From: Pedobacter sp.
Lineage (GTDB): Bacteria; Bacteroidota; Bacteroidia; Sphingobacteriales; Sphingobacteriaceae
DNA length: 51,861 nt
Direction of reading: 5' to 3'
Assembly (NCBI GenBank): GCA_031119475.1
Contig: JAVHXV010000013.1
Location: 1-51,861 of the forward strand
Both the position numbers and the translations under genes were made by a program. The notes under the pieces were generated by a model, which made no database searches, was not told the DNA's origin, and saw only the letters and a list, made by a program, of their open reading frames with translations. Shown here one piece after another: positions 1 through 8,775 of this stretch (positions are counted from its first letter, which is position 1; each line of letters begins with the position of its first letter).

Positions 1-15
1 GATACGCACAGGACC

Positions 16-1476
16 ATGAAAAAATTCTTACTGCCTCTCTTTATTTTTACTACATCTATATTCATTACAACAATTGCCAGCGCCCAGATCAAGTTGCCAT
101 CAATTATTGCCGATCACATGGTCCTGCAGCAAAAAACTGATGCAACCCTTTGGGGATGGGCCGAGCCAAATGAAGTGTTGGAAATTAAAGGGAGCTGGAA
201 TAACAGCATGATCAAAGCAACAGCTGATGGCAGTGGAAAATGGCAGGCAAACATCAAAACAACGGGTGCTGGCGGGCCATATCTCCTCACCTTTAAAGGA
301 AAAAATACCATCACCATTTCAGATGTTTACCTGGGAGAAGTTTGGTTATGCTCAGGCCAATCCAATATGGATCGTAGAGTGGCTGCCATGCAATCGCCTG
401 ACTCCGTGGGCCGCAGCGCAACAAATCCATTGATCCGTATGTTTACGGTGCAAAAACAGGCCAGCGATGTTCCCCAAGAGGAACTAAAAGGCAGTTGGGC
501 TGTCAACAGCCCAGAAACAGTTGGCACTTTTTCTGCCGTCGCCTATCATTTTGGAAATGAATTGGCAAACAAACTGAGTATTCCCATCGGATTGATCCAT
601 TCTTCGTGGGGAGGAACACCTGCAGAATCATGGGTCAATAAAAAGGTATTTCAGACCGATGAAAGCTTTAAGCCTATCTGGAACCGCTACGAAGGCAGGA
701 TCCGGAAGTATGAGGTCGACAAACAAAATCCGGCAAACCAAAAGCTGGTCGATCCAAGAACGCACCAACAGGCACCGTCGGTACTTTTCAATGCAATGAT
801 CAAGCCCTTGGTCAATTATCGCATCAAAGGGGTCATTTGGTATCAGGGAGAAACCAATGCACCCCGGGCTTATCAATATCGTAAGCTCTTCCCGGCACTA
901 ATTGCCAATTGGCGCGAAGAATTTAAGATGGCCGAACTCCCGTTCTATTATGTACAGATTGCTCCATTTAAAGGCCAAAATCCCGAAATCAGGGAAGCAC
1001 AGCTGATGACCTTGAAAAGTGTAGATTTTGTAGGCATGGCCGTTACCACCGATGTGGGCAATTGTGAAGATATCCATCCTACCAACAAAATTCCGGTAGG
1101 TAAAAGATTGGCCTATATTGCACTAAATAAAAATTACAATAAAAAAGGAGTAGAGTGGCAGAGCCCAATTTATAACCATTTTGAAGTAGACGGAGCACAG
1201 ATAAAGGTTTTCTTTGAAACTACTTCCAATTTGGTAGCCAAAGGCAGCGAACTCAAAGGCTTCAAAATTGCTGGTAATGATCAACAGTTCTATCCTGCAA
1301 CGGCTAAGATCCAGGGCAAGACCATTACGGTTTACAGCACTGAAGTCAAAAATCCCGTTGCGGTTAGGTTTGGATGGGACAATTGCCCAGACGTAAACCT
1401 CTTCAACCGGGCTGGACTGCCTGCCTCGCCGTTCAGGACCGACAGCTGGAAAGGTGAGACCGAAGGAAAGAATTGA
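16..1476 (+). CDS. Sialate O-acetylesterase-like secreted SGNH esterase
   Basis: A 486-residue protein with a type I signal peptide (about residues 1-23, ending ASA-Q), so periplasmic or exported. It matches the SASA/DUF303 carbohydrate esterase family, which removes O-acetyl groups from sialic acids and other glycans. Visible motifs are SGQSNM (catalytic Ser near residue 116), the GVIWYQGETNA block in the middle, and the DIHPTNK segment carrying the Asp-x-His of the catalytic dyad. Length is usual for the family. The start is preceded by an AGGA-like purine stretch 5 bases upstream. Only 15 bases precede it, so it may be the last gene of an operon that begins outside the window. The acetylated substrate cannot be read from sequence. 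Confidence 0.9.
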   Translation: MKKFLLPLFIFTTSIFITTIASAQIKLPSIIADHMVLQQKTDATLWGWAEPNEVLEIKGSWNNSMIKATADGSGKWQANIKTTGAGGPYLLTFKGKNTITISDVYLGEVWLCSGQSNMDRRVAAMQSPDSVGRSATNPLIRMFTVQKQASDVPQEELKGSWAVNSPETVGTFSAVAYHFGNELANKLSIPIGLIHSSWGGTPAESWVNKKVFQTDESFKPIWNRYEGRIRKYEVDKQNPANQKLVDPRTHQQAPSVLFNAMIKPLVNYRIKGVIWYQGETNAPRAYQYRKLFPALIANWREEFKMAELPFYYVQIAPFKGQNPEIREAQLMTLKSVDFVGMAVTTDVGNCEDIHPTNKIPVGKRLAYIALNKNYNKKGVEWQSPIYNHFEVDGAQIKVFFETTSNLVAKGSELKGFKIAGNDQQFYPATAKIQGKTITVYSTEVKNPVAVRFGWDNCPDVNLFNRAGLPASPFRTDSWKGETEGKN

Positions 1477-1553
1477 TTCTGTCCCATCTCTTTTCATCCT
1501 AAAGCTTTACATTTTCTTAATCTTTAGCCAACCTAGCGCATCGTTTGCCGACT

Positions 1554-1561
1554 TACCTTTG
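1554..1561 (+). promoter_or_regulatory. Candidate -7 box (TACCTTTG)
   Basis: TACCTTTG fits the Bacteroidota TAnnTTTG -7 consensus and lies 15 bases before the ATG at 1577. No convincing TTTG is seen 17-21 bases upstream, so this is a partial match only. Confidence 0.4.
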
Positions 1562-1576
1562 CCACAAAAATTGGAT

Positions 1577-2929
1577 ATGAAAAAAATTGTGATGCTCATC
1601 ATAGGTCTATGGGCTGCTTGTGGAAGCCTTTTGGCACAAGAAAATCATGTGGTGCTGATCAGCGTTGATGGTTTTCGTCCAGAGTTTTATCTTGATCCTC
1701 AATGGGCGATGGTGAATGTTCGTCAGGGCATGCAAAAGGGGGCATATGCAGCGGGTGTTAGGGGAAGTTTTCCAACGGTAACCTATCCATCCCATACGAC
1801 GATCGTTAGTGGAGTATTGCCTGCAAAGCATGGAATTTATTACAATACGCCAGTAGAGCCACTAGGCATTACCGGAAAATGGTTCTGGTACTATAAGGAC
1901 ATTAAGGTGCCTACCATTTGGACGGCCGCCAAAGCTGCGGGACTAACTACTGCTGGAGTAAGTTGGCCGGTAACTGTGGGTGCGCCTATTGATTATAACC
2001 TCCCAGAATATGTAATTCTGCCAAAAGACAAAAGCGAGAAGAAGGATGAAGTGAAGGCCATTTATTTGGAGTCAAATCCAAAAGCACTTTTTCAGGAGGT
2101 ACAGGACTATGCCATTGGCAAATTTGAAACCTATGGTGCAACCCTGGATTATTATTCCAGTGATCAAAACAAGGCCAGAATGGCTGCCTACATTTTAAAA
2201 AGATATAAACCTTCTTTTTTAGCAATACATATTGCACTGACCGACCATTTTGAACATGAACAGGGGAGGGATGGAGATAAAGTAAGATCGGCTGTTGCAG
2301 GTGCGGATGTAGCCATCAAAACATTGATAGATGCAGCAGAGATGGCTGGAATAGCTAAAAATACGACATTCATCATCACGGGCGACCATGGTTTTGTTGA
2401 TATACATACCCAGTTTAGGCCCAATGTGCTATTGGCCCAGGTTGGTCTGTATGATGATGCCAATAAGGCCAATTGGAAAGCTTACTTCCAGCAGAGCGGC
2501 GGCTCCTCATTTTTGCACCTGAGGGACCCTAACGATACAAAATCCCTTGAAAAAATAAAAATTGCCTTTGCAAATCTTCCTGATGGCATCAAACGGATGT
2601 TCCGTATACTGGATAAAGAAGCGATAGCCAAGGCACAGGGCGATCCAAATGCGGCAATGGCCCTGGCAGCGAATATGGGATTTAGCTTCGGAGCGGCCGC
2701 TACAGGAGAATTGCTTGCGCCAGTAAGCGGAGGTACCCATGGCTATCTCCCAACCGATTTCAAAGAAATCCAAACTGGTTTTGTAGCTTTCGGAAAAGGC
2801 ATAAAAAAAGGTACTGTACTGCCCTTGATCGGTCAGGAAGACATCGCACCGCTTATTGCCAGATTATTGGGCCTCACACTTTCCACAGACGGTATACTTT
2901 ATCCTGGATTGCTCGAAGAGAAAAAATAG
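1577..2929 (+). CDS. Ectonucleotide pyrophosphatase/phosphodiesterase family protein
   Basis: A 450-residue exported protein of the type I phosphodiesterase/nucleotide pyrophosphatase branch of the alkaline phosphatase superfamily. The ATG at 1577 is chosen over an in-frame start 41 codons upstream because it begins a clean signal peptide (MKKIVMLIIGLWAACGSLLAQ) and follows a -7-like box. Metal and catalytic motifs seen are VDGFRPEF (Asp31), TYPSHTTIVSG with the probable nucleophile Thr69, TDHFEHEQG, and GDHGFVD. C-terminal HGY is the expected late metal-binding His. The family cleaves phosphodiester or pyrophosphate bonds in the periplasm, but the substrate is unknown. It starts 100 bases after the esterase and is closed by a strong terminator. 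Confidence 0.88.
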   Translation: MKKIVMLIIGLWAACGSLLAQENHVVLISVDGFRPEFYLDPQWAMVNVRQGMQKGAYAAGVRGSFPTVTYPSHTTIVSGVLPAKHGIYYNTPVEPLGITGKWFWYYKDIKVPTIWTAAKAAGLTTAGVSWPVTVGAPIDYNLPEYVILPKDKSEKKDEVKAIYLESNPKALFQEVQDYAIGKFETYGATLDYYSSDQNKARMAAYILKRYKPSFLAIHIALTDHFEHEQGRDGDKVRSAVAGADVAIKTLIDAAEMAGIAKNTTFIITGDHGFVDIHTQFRPNVLLAQVGLYDDANKANWKAYFQQSGGSSFLHLRDPNDTKSLEKIKIAFANLPDGIKRMFRILDKEAIAKAQGDPNAAMALAANMGFSFGAAATGELLAPVSGGTHGYLPTDFKEIQTGFVAFGKGIKKGTVLPLIGQEDIAPLIARLLGLTLSTDGILYPGLLEEKK

Positions 2930-2952
2930 TTTAGTTTTCATTCTTAAATTAG

Positions 2953-2988
2953 GCCCTGTTTGCATTTGCAACAGGGCTTTATCTTTTT
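2953..2988 (+). terminator. Rho-independent terminator after the phosphodiesterase
   Basis: GCCCTGTT (2953-2960) pairs perfectly with AACAGGGC (2970-2977), and the stem can extend by GC pairs across one bulged T. The run TTTATCTTTTT follows. It lies 23 bases after the stop codon. Confidence 0.88.
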
Positions 2989-3073
2989 GAGCTGTTTCGT
3001 GGCAATTAAAATGACATTCTTTCTTGGTTAAAATAGCACATGGTATGGCCATTATATTGCTTAATTTTATGTT

Positions 3074-4288
3074 ATGAAAGCAAAAATTCTCTGGTCATTG
3101 GGTATGATCTTGGCATTAGCCAGTCCACTTTTCTTTGATCACGTAGATCATATTGTAAAACCCAAGGGAATTGTCACTGGTGCTGATCAGGTCCATGCTT
3201 ACCTACATGATTTAAAAGGCAAAAGAGTGGGCATGTTGGTGAACATCACCTCGACCATTGGTACAAAGTCAAGTGTAGATAGTCTGCGTTCCCTTGGGAT
3301 CAACATTACGAGGATATTTGGACCTGAACATGGTTTTCGTATGAATGCCAGTAATGGAGCCAAGGTAGATGACGAAATCGATCCGGCAACAGGAATTCCG
3401 ATCATTTCTTTATACGGCAAGAAGAAAAAACCTTCTGAAGCTGACATGGAAGCCATTGATGTCATGATTTTTGATGTGCAGGATGTAGGTTGTCGGTTTT
3501 ATACCAAGATCATTACCCTGAGCGAAGTGATGGAGGCCTGTGCCGAGAACCATAAAAAGCTGATCATACTAGATCGGCCAAACCCAAATGCATATGTTGA
3601 CGGTCCAATCTTGGAAATGGGCCTAAAATCTGGTGTTGGAAAATTTCCTATACCCATTACACATGGCATGACCATTGGTGAGTTTGCGCAAATGATAAAT
3701 GGCGAAGGTTGGCTAACAAACAACTTTAAATGCGAATTAGAAATCATCAAGTTGCAAAATTACAACCACAATCGGGCCTACACTGTACCCATCCCTCCCT
3801 CACCTAACCTTAATACCCAGCAGAGCATTTTGCTCTATCCCAGTTTATGCCTATTTGAGGGTACAATTTTGAGCCAGGGACGTGGGACCGATAGGCCTTT
3901 TACGGTTTTGGGCGCACCAGCCCTGAAAGGGAAATTTGATTTCACCTTCAAGCCAACTGCCATGCCCGGAAAATCAGAAACTCCGCTCCATATGGGGCTA
4001 ACCTGTTATGGCCTCGATTTAAGTGACTACGATGCTTGGGGCATGCAAAGGATGGGAAAGATCAATATCAAACTGATGATGGACATGTACCAGGCTTACC
4101 CCGACAAGGAAAAATTTTTCGACTATACGCAGAACAAGCAGATGCTGAACATTGATAAATTAGCTGGGACCAGTAAATTCCGTGAACAGATTATTGCGGG
4201 CAAAAGCGAACAGGAAATCAGGGCAAGCTGGGAACCCGGCCTGGGCAGATATAAAAAGATGAGAAAGAAGTATCTGCTATATCCTTGA
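3074..4288 (+). CDS. namZ: NamZ-type exo-beta-N-acetylmuramidase (DUF1343, GH171)
   Basis: A 404-residue protein of the DUF1343 family, whose characterised members (NamZ) release N-acetylmuramic acid from the non-reducing end of peptidoglycan fragments. Family landmarks seen are GMLVNITS, the FGPEHGFR block (Glu85-His86, proposed catalytic region), IISLYGKKKKPS, DVQDVGCRFYTKI, LDRPNPN and the LSQGRGTDRPF segment. An N-terminal hydrophobic stretch (residues 5-20) suggests export, but there is no neat signal-peptidase site. A terminator upstream means it is transcribed on its own. Possible roles are recycling of its own cell wall or scavenging foreign muropeptides. No MurNAc kinase or importer lies next to it here. 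Confidence 0.88.
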   Translation: MKAKILWSLGMILALASPLFFDHVDHIVKPKGIVTGADQVHAYLHDLKGKRVGMLVNITSTIGTKSSVDSLRSLGINITRIFGPEHGFRMNASNGAKVDDEIDPATGIPIISLYGKKKKPSEADMEAIDVMIFDVQDVGCRFYTKIITLSEVMEACAENHKKLIILDRPNPNAYVDGPILEMGLKSGVGKFPIPITHGMTIGEFAQMINGEGWLTNNFKCELEIIKLQNYNHNRAYTVPIPPSPNLNTQQSILLYPSLCLFEGTILSQGRGTDRPFTVLGAPALKGKFDFTFKPTAMPGKSETPLHMGLTCYGLDLSDYDAWGMQRMGKINIKLMMDMYQAYPDKEKFFDYTQNKQMLNIDKLAGTSKFREQIIAGKSEQEIRASWEPGLGRYKKMRKKYLLYP

Positions 4289-4442
4289 TGATCAGCATCA
4301 AATGAATAGAAGAAAGTATTGCATGCAACATTCATCGCTCAATTGCGTCTCATGAGAGACTAAATTTTAGATAGCAATAAGTATATCTTCCAATTGTGGT
4401 GTCATTAAGGTGAACCAGCACACAGTCTATAAAATTCTATTG

Positions 4443-5057
4443 ATGCCAACAAAAAAAGATCACCTGCTCTTGCTATTCAAGGAAATCCAATTGGGAAACA
4501 GCAATGCATTCGATGAATTTTTCTTGCGGTATTATGAAAAGTTGGTATCCTTTGCGATGCAATACACCAAACAAATGGAAAGTGCAGAAGAGATTACTTC
4601 CGAATTACTGGTCAAAATCTGGTTAAAGCGTGCAGCCCTTTACAAAGTTACCAACCCAGAGGTCTATCTTTTTGTTTCCATCAAAAATGCCTGTCTAAAC
4701 TGGCTCAGGTCAGACAAAAAGAAAAATACATTGTTTGTTGCTCATCAGGATGAGCTGCCCCTTATGCCACAATCGGGCCAGTTAGAAGAAAAGGAGCTGA
4801 TCAGGATCCTGGACCTTTGCGTTGCTGCGCTTCCCGAACAGCGCAGGATGATCTTTAGGCTGATCAAGGAACAGGGCCTGAAACGCCAGGAGGTAGCTGA
4901 AATCTTAGGGCTCTCCATCCGAACAGTAGAGAACCAACTTCATCAGGCATTAATTTCTTTGGCAGATGCCATTTCTGGCTATTTGGGATATAATCCAAGA
5001 AAGCGAAAAATCAGGACCGAAACCTTGTCAGACCTTTCAGCTATATTTTTTTTATAG
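4443..5057 (+). CDS. ECF RNA polymerase sigma factor (Bacteroidota FecI-like)
   Basis: About 204 residues. Region 2 is seen as FFLRYYEKLVSFAMQYTKQMESAEEITSEL with the WLKR and VYLFVSIKNACLNWLRS segments. Region 4 is the C-terminal helix-turn-helix LPEQRRMIFRLIKEQGLKRQEVAEILGLSIRTVENQLHQAL. This is the group of ECF sigma factors held by FecR anti-sigma factors in Bacteroidota. I chose ATG 4443; a GTG start 11 codons upstream (4410) is possible but adds no conserved sequence. It is followed 55 bases later by fecR and then by a TonB receptor, so it probably activates that receptor's operon when the substrate binds outside. Confidence 0.93.
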   Translation: MPTKKDHLLLLFKEIQLGNSNAFDEFFLRYYEKLVSFAMQYTKQMESAEEITSELLVKIWLKRAALYKVTNPEVYLFVSIKNACLNWLRSDKKKNTLFVAHQDELPLMPQSGQLEEKELIRILDLCVAALPEQRRMIFRLIKEQGLKRQEVAEILGLSIRTVENQLHQALISLADAISGYLGYNPRKRKIRTETLSDLSAIFFL

Positions 5058-5112
5058 GGCAATGAGTATTTGCGCTACAATACGTGTCCTTTAGGTATAA
5101 GTCCTCATCATC

Positions 5113-6126
5113 ATGAAAAAAGACCAATTTTTGGAACTGCTCGGTAAAAAGTTGACCAATGACATTTCCGCTAGTGAGCTCAAGCTTTTAAATGTAGCTA
5201 TGGTCGAGAATGAGGACTATCAAAAACTGGCACAAACTTTTCATCGCTATTTTAATCAAAAACAAGGAAAGAAATCCAAGACAGCCAAACTAAAAGATGC
5301 CTGGGCCACCATTGCAAAAGCCGAGCAGGAAAACTTTAAGCCTAATTTTAATTATAGTGATCCGAAAATCTCCAGGTTTACAATCGGCACCCTTCCAAAA
5401 ATTGCTGCCATTTTGATTGTTATGGCCATTTTTGCTTTCATGACGTGGCGGGTAGTTAAAAACGATACGCCTACATGGGTGACCATTACCGCTGGCCAAC
5501 AAAAGTCATTTAAATTAATGGATGATGGTTCCAAAATTTGGCTGAACAAGCATTCCTTCATCAGCTATAATGAAAATTTTGGACAGCAGCACCGTGAGAT
5601 TACGCTCCATGGGGAAGCCTATTTTGAAGTCGCCAAAAATGCCAAGGTCCCGTTGTCTATCCATGTTGGTCCGATTGATATCGAAGTTAAGGGTACTGCA
5701 TTTAATGTAAATGCCTATGGCAAAAACGATTCGATCGAAATTGCACTGGTAAGAGGGTTGATCCAGGTCAGCAATAAACTGGAGGGAGTCCAAAAGGTAT
5801 TGTTAAGGCCGAATCAAAAGTTAGTAGCGGCCAATAGTGGGAAGGGTAGTTTCTCCATTTTGCCCATCCATTCTATAGCATTGAACAACGAAATGAAATG
5901 GACGGTTGATACTTTGGTGTTCCGTAAAGAAAAGCTTAAGGATTTGGTTCCCCAGCTGGAGAAAAAGTATAACCTGAAAATTGAGATCAGGAGTACAACG
6001 CTTCAGGAAAAGCGTTTTAGTGGAACCTTTACCGACGAAAACATCCAGCAGGTGCTCGAGGCGCTAAAACTTTCTTATCCGTTAACCTACCTCATCAATG
6101 ATAAGTTGGTGGTGATCAAAGATTAG
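5113..6126 (+). CDS. FecR-family anti-sigma factor
   Basis: A 337-residue inner-membrane regulator. The N-terminal about 90 residues are cytoplasmic and would hold the sigma factor. One transmembrane helix spans about residues 93-112 (IAAILIVMAIFAFMTW). The periplasmic FecR domain follows (WVTITAGQQKSFKLMDDGSKIWLN, then the GEAYFEVAKNAKVPLSIHVG and VKGTAFNVNAYG blocks), and residues about 265-337 form the DUF4974 domain that contacts the STN domain of the receptor. Its stop is 2 bases before the receptor gene, so the two are one transcription unit. Length and domain order are standard. Confidence 0.93.
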   Translation: MKKDQFLELLGKKLTNDISASELKLLNVAMVENEDYQKLAQTFHRYFNQKQGKKSKTAKLKDAWATIAKAEQENFKPNFNYSDPKISRFTIGTLPKIAAILIVMAIFAFMTWRVVKNDTPTWVTITAGQQKSFKLMDDGSKIWLNKHSFISYNENFGQQHREITLHGEAYFEVAKNAKVPLSIHVGPIDIEVKGTAFNVNAYGKNDSIEIALVRGLIQVSNKLEGVQKVLLRPNQKLVAANSGKGSFSILPIHSIALNNEMKWTVDTLVFRKEKLKDLVPQLEKKYNLKIEIRSTTLQEKRFSGTFTDENIQQVLEALKLSYPLTYLINDKLVVIKD

Positions 6127-6128
6127 TT

Positions 6129-8765
6129 ATGAGAAAGATCTGCTGTTTCCTGTTTTTGTTTGCCCTCCCATTTTTGCTTTTTGCGCAGGATAGGAAATTG
6201 ACCATCACGCTGAACCAACAGCCTATCAGCAAGCTGTTCAAGGAGATTGAGCAGCAATGCCATTACAATTTTGTGTATAGCGATGAAATCGTGACCGATA
6301 CGATCAAAATTTCGCTAACTGCCAAAAATCTGCCAGTTACGGCCGTGCTGTCGGCAATTCTTCCTGAAAAGCAATTGTACCACCAAATGGTGAATGAGCG
6401 TTTGATTGCCATAGGAAGCAGAAAATATAATCCGGAAACACAGATTACGAGTAAATTTGTATTTACTGGCACGATCGAAGATGCCAAAGGAAATATCATC
6501 CCATTTGCCTCCGTTGGCCTTTTTGAAGGAACTGTACGCTTAAATGGTAGCATAAGCAACGAAAAGGGCAGTTATCAGTTGAGCCATGATTTCTTGCTGC
6601 GGCACCCCTACAAGCTTAAGGTTTCTTCAGTGGGCTATTTAACCAAAGAAATCACTTTCATTTTTCCTGATACGAATGCCATCCGTCACATCATATTGGC
6701 TGAAGACCGGCAAACACTTAAAACGGTGAGTGTTACAGGCACCAAGCCGTTGATGGAAAGAAGGACCGATCGTTTTATAGTGAATGTGGAAGATAGTTTT
6801 TTAGCTAATGGTTTAAATGGATTAGAAGTTCTTCAGAAATCGCCCGGAATTTGGGTTGATAGCGATGGGTCGATCAAGATCAAAGGCAACCAATCAGTCA
6901 TGGTGATGATCAATGATGTGGTCCAGCGCATGTCGGGCAATGACCTTGCCGAGTACCTACGAACCTTAAAGTCTGAAGAAATCAGTAAGATTGAGATCAT
7001 TTCTAGTCCGCCATCTGAATTTGAAGCTGCAGGAACTGGCGGTATCGTGCACATCATCTTAAAAAGATCGCGAATGGATGGCCTGGTTGGATCATTAAAT
7101 TCTGTCTATCGGCAGCTCGAAAAAAGATCTTCGTATAGTTTGGGCACCACTTTAAATTATAAGGTCAAAAATCTCTATCTTTTTGGAAACATCGCCGCTG
7201 GCAAAGACCATAGCGACTACATCGCTTCCTACGAAATCAGCTATCCAAACCAAGACCTATATACTAGCCACACTGATCGCTACAACAACAACGGTACGCT
7301 GCGCTATCAGGTTGGTGGCAGCTATGACCTGGGCAAAAATAAATCTATCAGTTTTCAGTCAATGCAGACCGCAAACCGGATGAACCAATATTTTAATACC
7401 TATGTCAATTTTTTGGGCACACAGCCATTAACTGGAGCCGCGCATTCCGAATGGTACCGAAAACCACAGCTCAATAGCCATACACTAAACTATGTCTGGA
7501 AAATAGATAGCTTGGGTTCAGGTTTGAAAGTCTTGGCAGATTATGTTTACAGCACGAGAACAGAGCTGAATAACTTTTCATCAGTTTACAGCCTAGCCTC
7601 AAAAAGTACAACTTTTCGCAACAATACACCAAACACCACTAACCTGTTCAGCATCCAGACCGATTACACCAAGGCTTTTTCAAAAAGTATCGCGTTTAGA
7701 TCGGGCCTTAAATTTGCTGCCACCAAGCGCGACAACGAGGTATTGAACGAGAATCTCATTGCCGGCAGTTGGGTACTGAATGCCAATTTGAGCAATCGTT
7801 TTATCTACAGGGAGCGACTGTCAATGGCCTATGCGTCTTTGGAAAAGTCATGGAAGCATTTCAGCATCAAGGGCGGGCTAAGGGCCGAACATACCCACAT
7901 GGAAGGGAACTCGATCACGGCCAACCAGCAATTTGTGAGAAACTACATTGGATTTTTTCCATCGGTTTTCATCAATCAAAAGTTGGATGAAGAAAAAGGA
8001 AGTTCGGTTTACCTCAGCTATTCGCGTAGGTTGCAGCGCCCTTCATTTTCCGACCTTAATCCCTATCGGCTACAATTCGACAATTACCTTACCCAGTTGG
8101 GAAATCCCGACCTAACGCCAGAGTATACACATAAATTCGATGCCGGAATATTGTTCTGGAAAAATTGGTCGGCTGAAATCTACTTTGCGCACACGCGCGA
8201 TAAAGTGGCACAGCTGGCCAATCCCGTGGCCAATAACATTATCGAATATCAAAACCGCAATTTCAATAGCAGCAACGAGTATGGCTTTTCATTGTTTGCA
8301 CCGATCAAGATCTATCAATGGTGGACCATGAACAACTACATTTCTGGCTATAACTTAAGGTACCAGCTCAATGATTTCGATGTCAACCAGGCCACTTTTT
8401 CCTTTACGCTGCAACATGCCATCACGGTCAAGGATTTTTTGAATATCGATGTTTCAACCTATTACCGATCTCCCTATGTTGGTGCGGTAACCCGCTATGG
8501 CGATGTTTTCAATATGGAAATGGCCCTTGGAAAACGCTTTTTTGACAAACGTTTGCAGCTTCGGAGCTTTATCTCTGATATCTTTAACACCGCACGCGAA
8601 AAAGAGCATACCGATTACCTCGGTACCACCATAGATTTCTATCAAAAACGGCCAACGCGCGTGATCGGGATTTCGCTCAGCTATTCTTTCAGCTCAGGTA
8701 AGAAATTTAATAACAAGAAAATCGAACAGAGCAATGATGATGAAAAAAGGAGGATTGGGAACTGA
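6129..8765 (+). CDS. STN-domain TonB-dependent outer membrane receptor
   Basis: An 878-residue outer membrane transporter/transducer. After the signal peptide (cleavage near FAQ-D) come an STN/secretin signalling domain (about residues 22-100), a carboxypeptidase-regulatory-like beta domain (about 115-200), the plug (about 205-310, with the GTGGIVHIIL segment) and a beta-barrel of the OMP_b-brl_3 type. The STN domain and the adjacent FecR/sigma pair indicate a TonB-dependent transducer that reports its own cargo to the sigma factor. No SusD follows, unlike glycan systems. The gene after it runs the other way and only 10 bases separate their stops. The ligand is unknown. Confidence 0.9.
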   Translation: MRKICCFLFLFALPFLLFAQDRKLTITLNQQPISKLFKEIEQQCHYNFVYSDEIVTDTIKISLTAKNLPVTAVLSAILPEKQLYHQMVNERLIAIGSRKYNPETQITSKFVFTGTIEDAKGNIIPFASVGLFEGTVRLNGSISNEKGSYQLSHDFLLRHPYKLKVSSVGYLTKEITFIFPDTNAIRHIILAEDRQTLKTVSVTGTKPLMERRTDRFIVNVEDSFLANGLNGLEVLQKSPGIWVDSDGSIKIKGNQSVMVMINDVVQRMSGNDLAEYLRTLKSEEISKIEIISSPPSEFEAAGTGGIVHIILKRSRMDGLVGSLNSVYRQLEKRSSYSLGTTLNYKVKNLYLFGNIAAGKDHSDYIASYEISYPNQDLYTSHTDRYNNNGTLRYQVGGSYDLGKNKSISFQSMQTANRMNQYFNTYVNFLGTQPLTGAAHSEWYRKPQLNSHTLNYVWKIDSLGSGLKVLADYVYSTRTELNNFSSVYSLASKSTTFRNNTPNTTNLFSIQTDYTKAFSKSIAFRSGLKFAATKRDNEVLNENLIAGSWVLNANLSNRFIYRERLSMAYASLEKSWKHFSIKGGLRAEHTHMEGNSITANQQFVRNYIGFFPSVFINQKLDEEKGSSVYLSYSRRLQRPSFSDLNPYRLQFDNYLTQLGNPDLTPEYTHKFDAGILFWKNWSAEIYFAHTRDKVAQLANPVANNIIEYQNRNFNSSNEYGFSLFAPIKIYQWWTMNNYISGYNLRYQLNDFDVNQATFSFTLQHAITVKDFLNIDVSTYYRSPYVGAVTRYGDVFNMEMALGKRFFDKRLQLRSFISDIFNTAREKEHTDYLGTTIDFYQKRPTRVIGISLSYSFSSGKKFNNKKIEQSNDDEKRRIGN

Positions 8766-8775
8766 TGGATGTTTG

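Noticed and set aside
4347..4360. GTCTC-ATGA-GAGAC hairpin as terminator of the namZ gene
   Set aside because: The stem is only 5 bp and is followed by TAAATTTTAG rather than a T-run; too weak to call.
4410..4442. GTG start extending the sigma factor by 11 residues
   Set aside because: The added residues precede the conserved N-terminus of the family; AAGG sits directly against the GTG, too close for a ribosome site.
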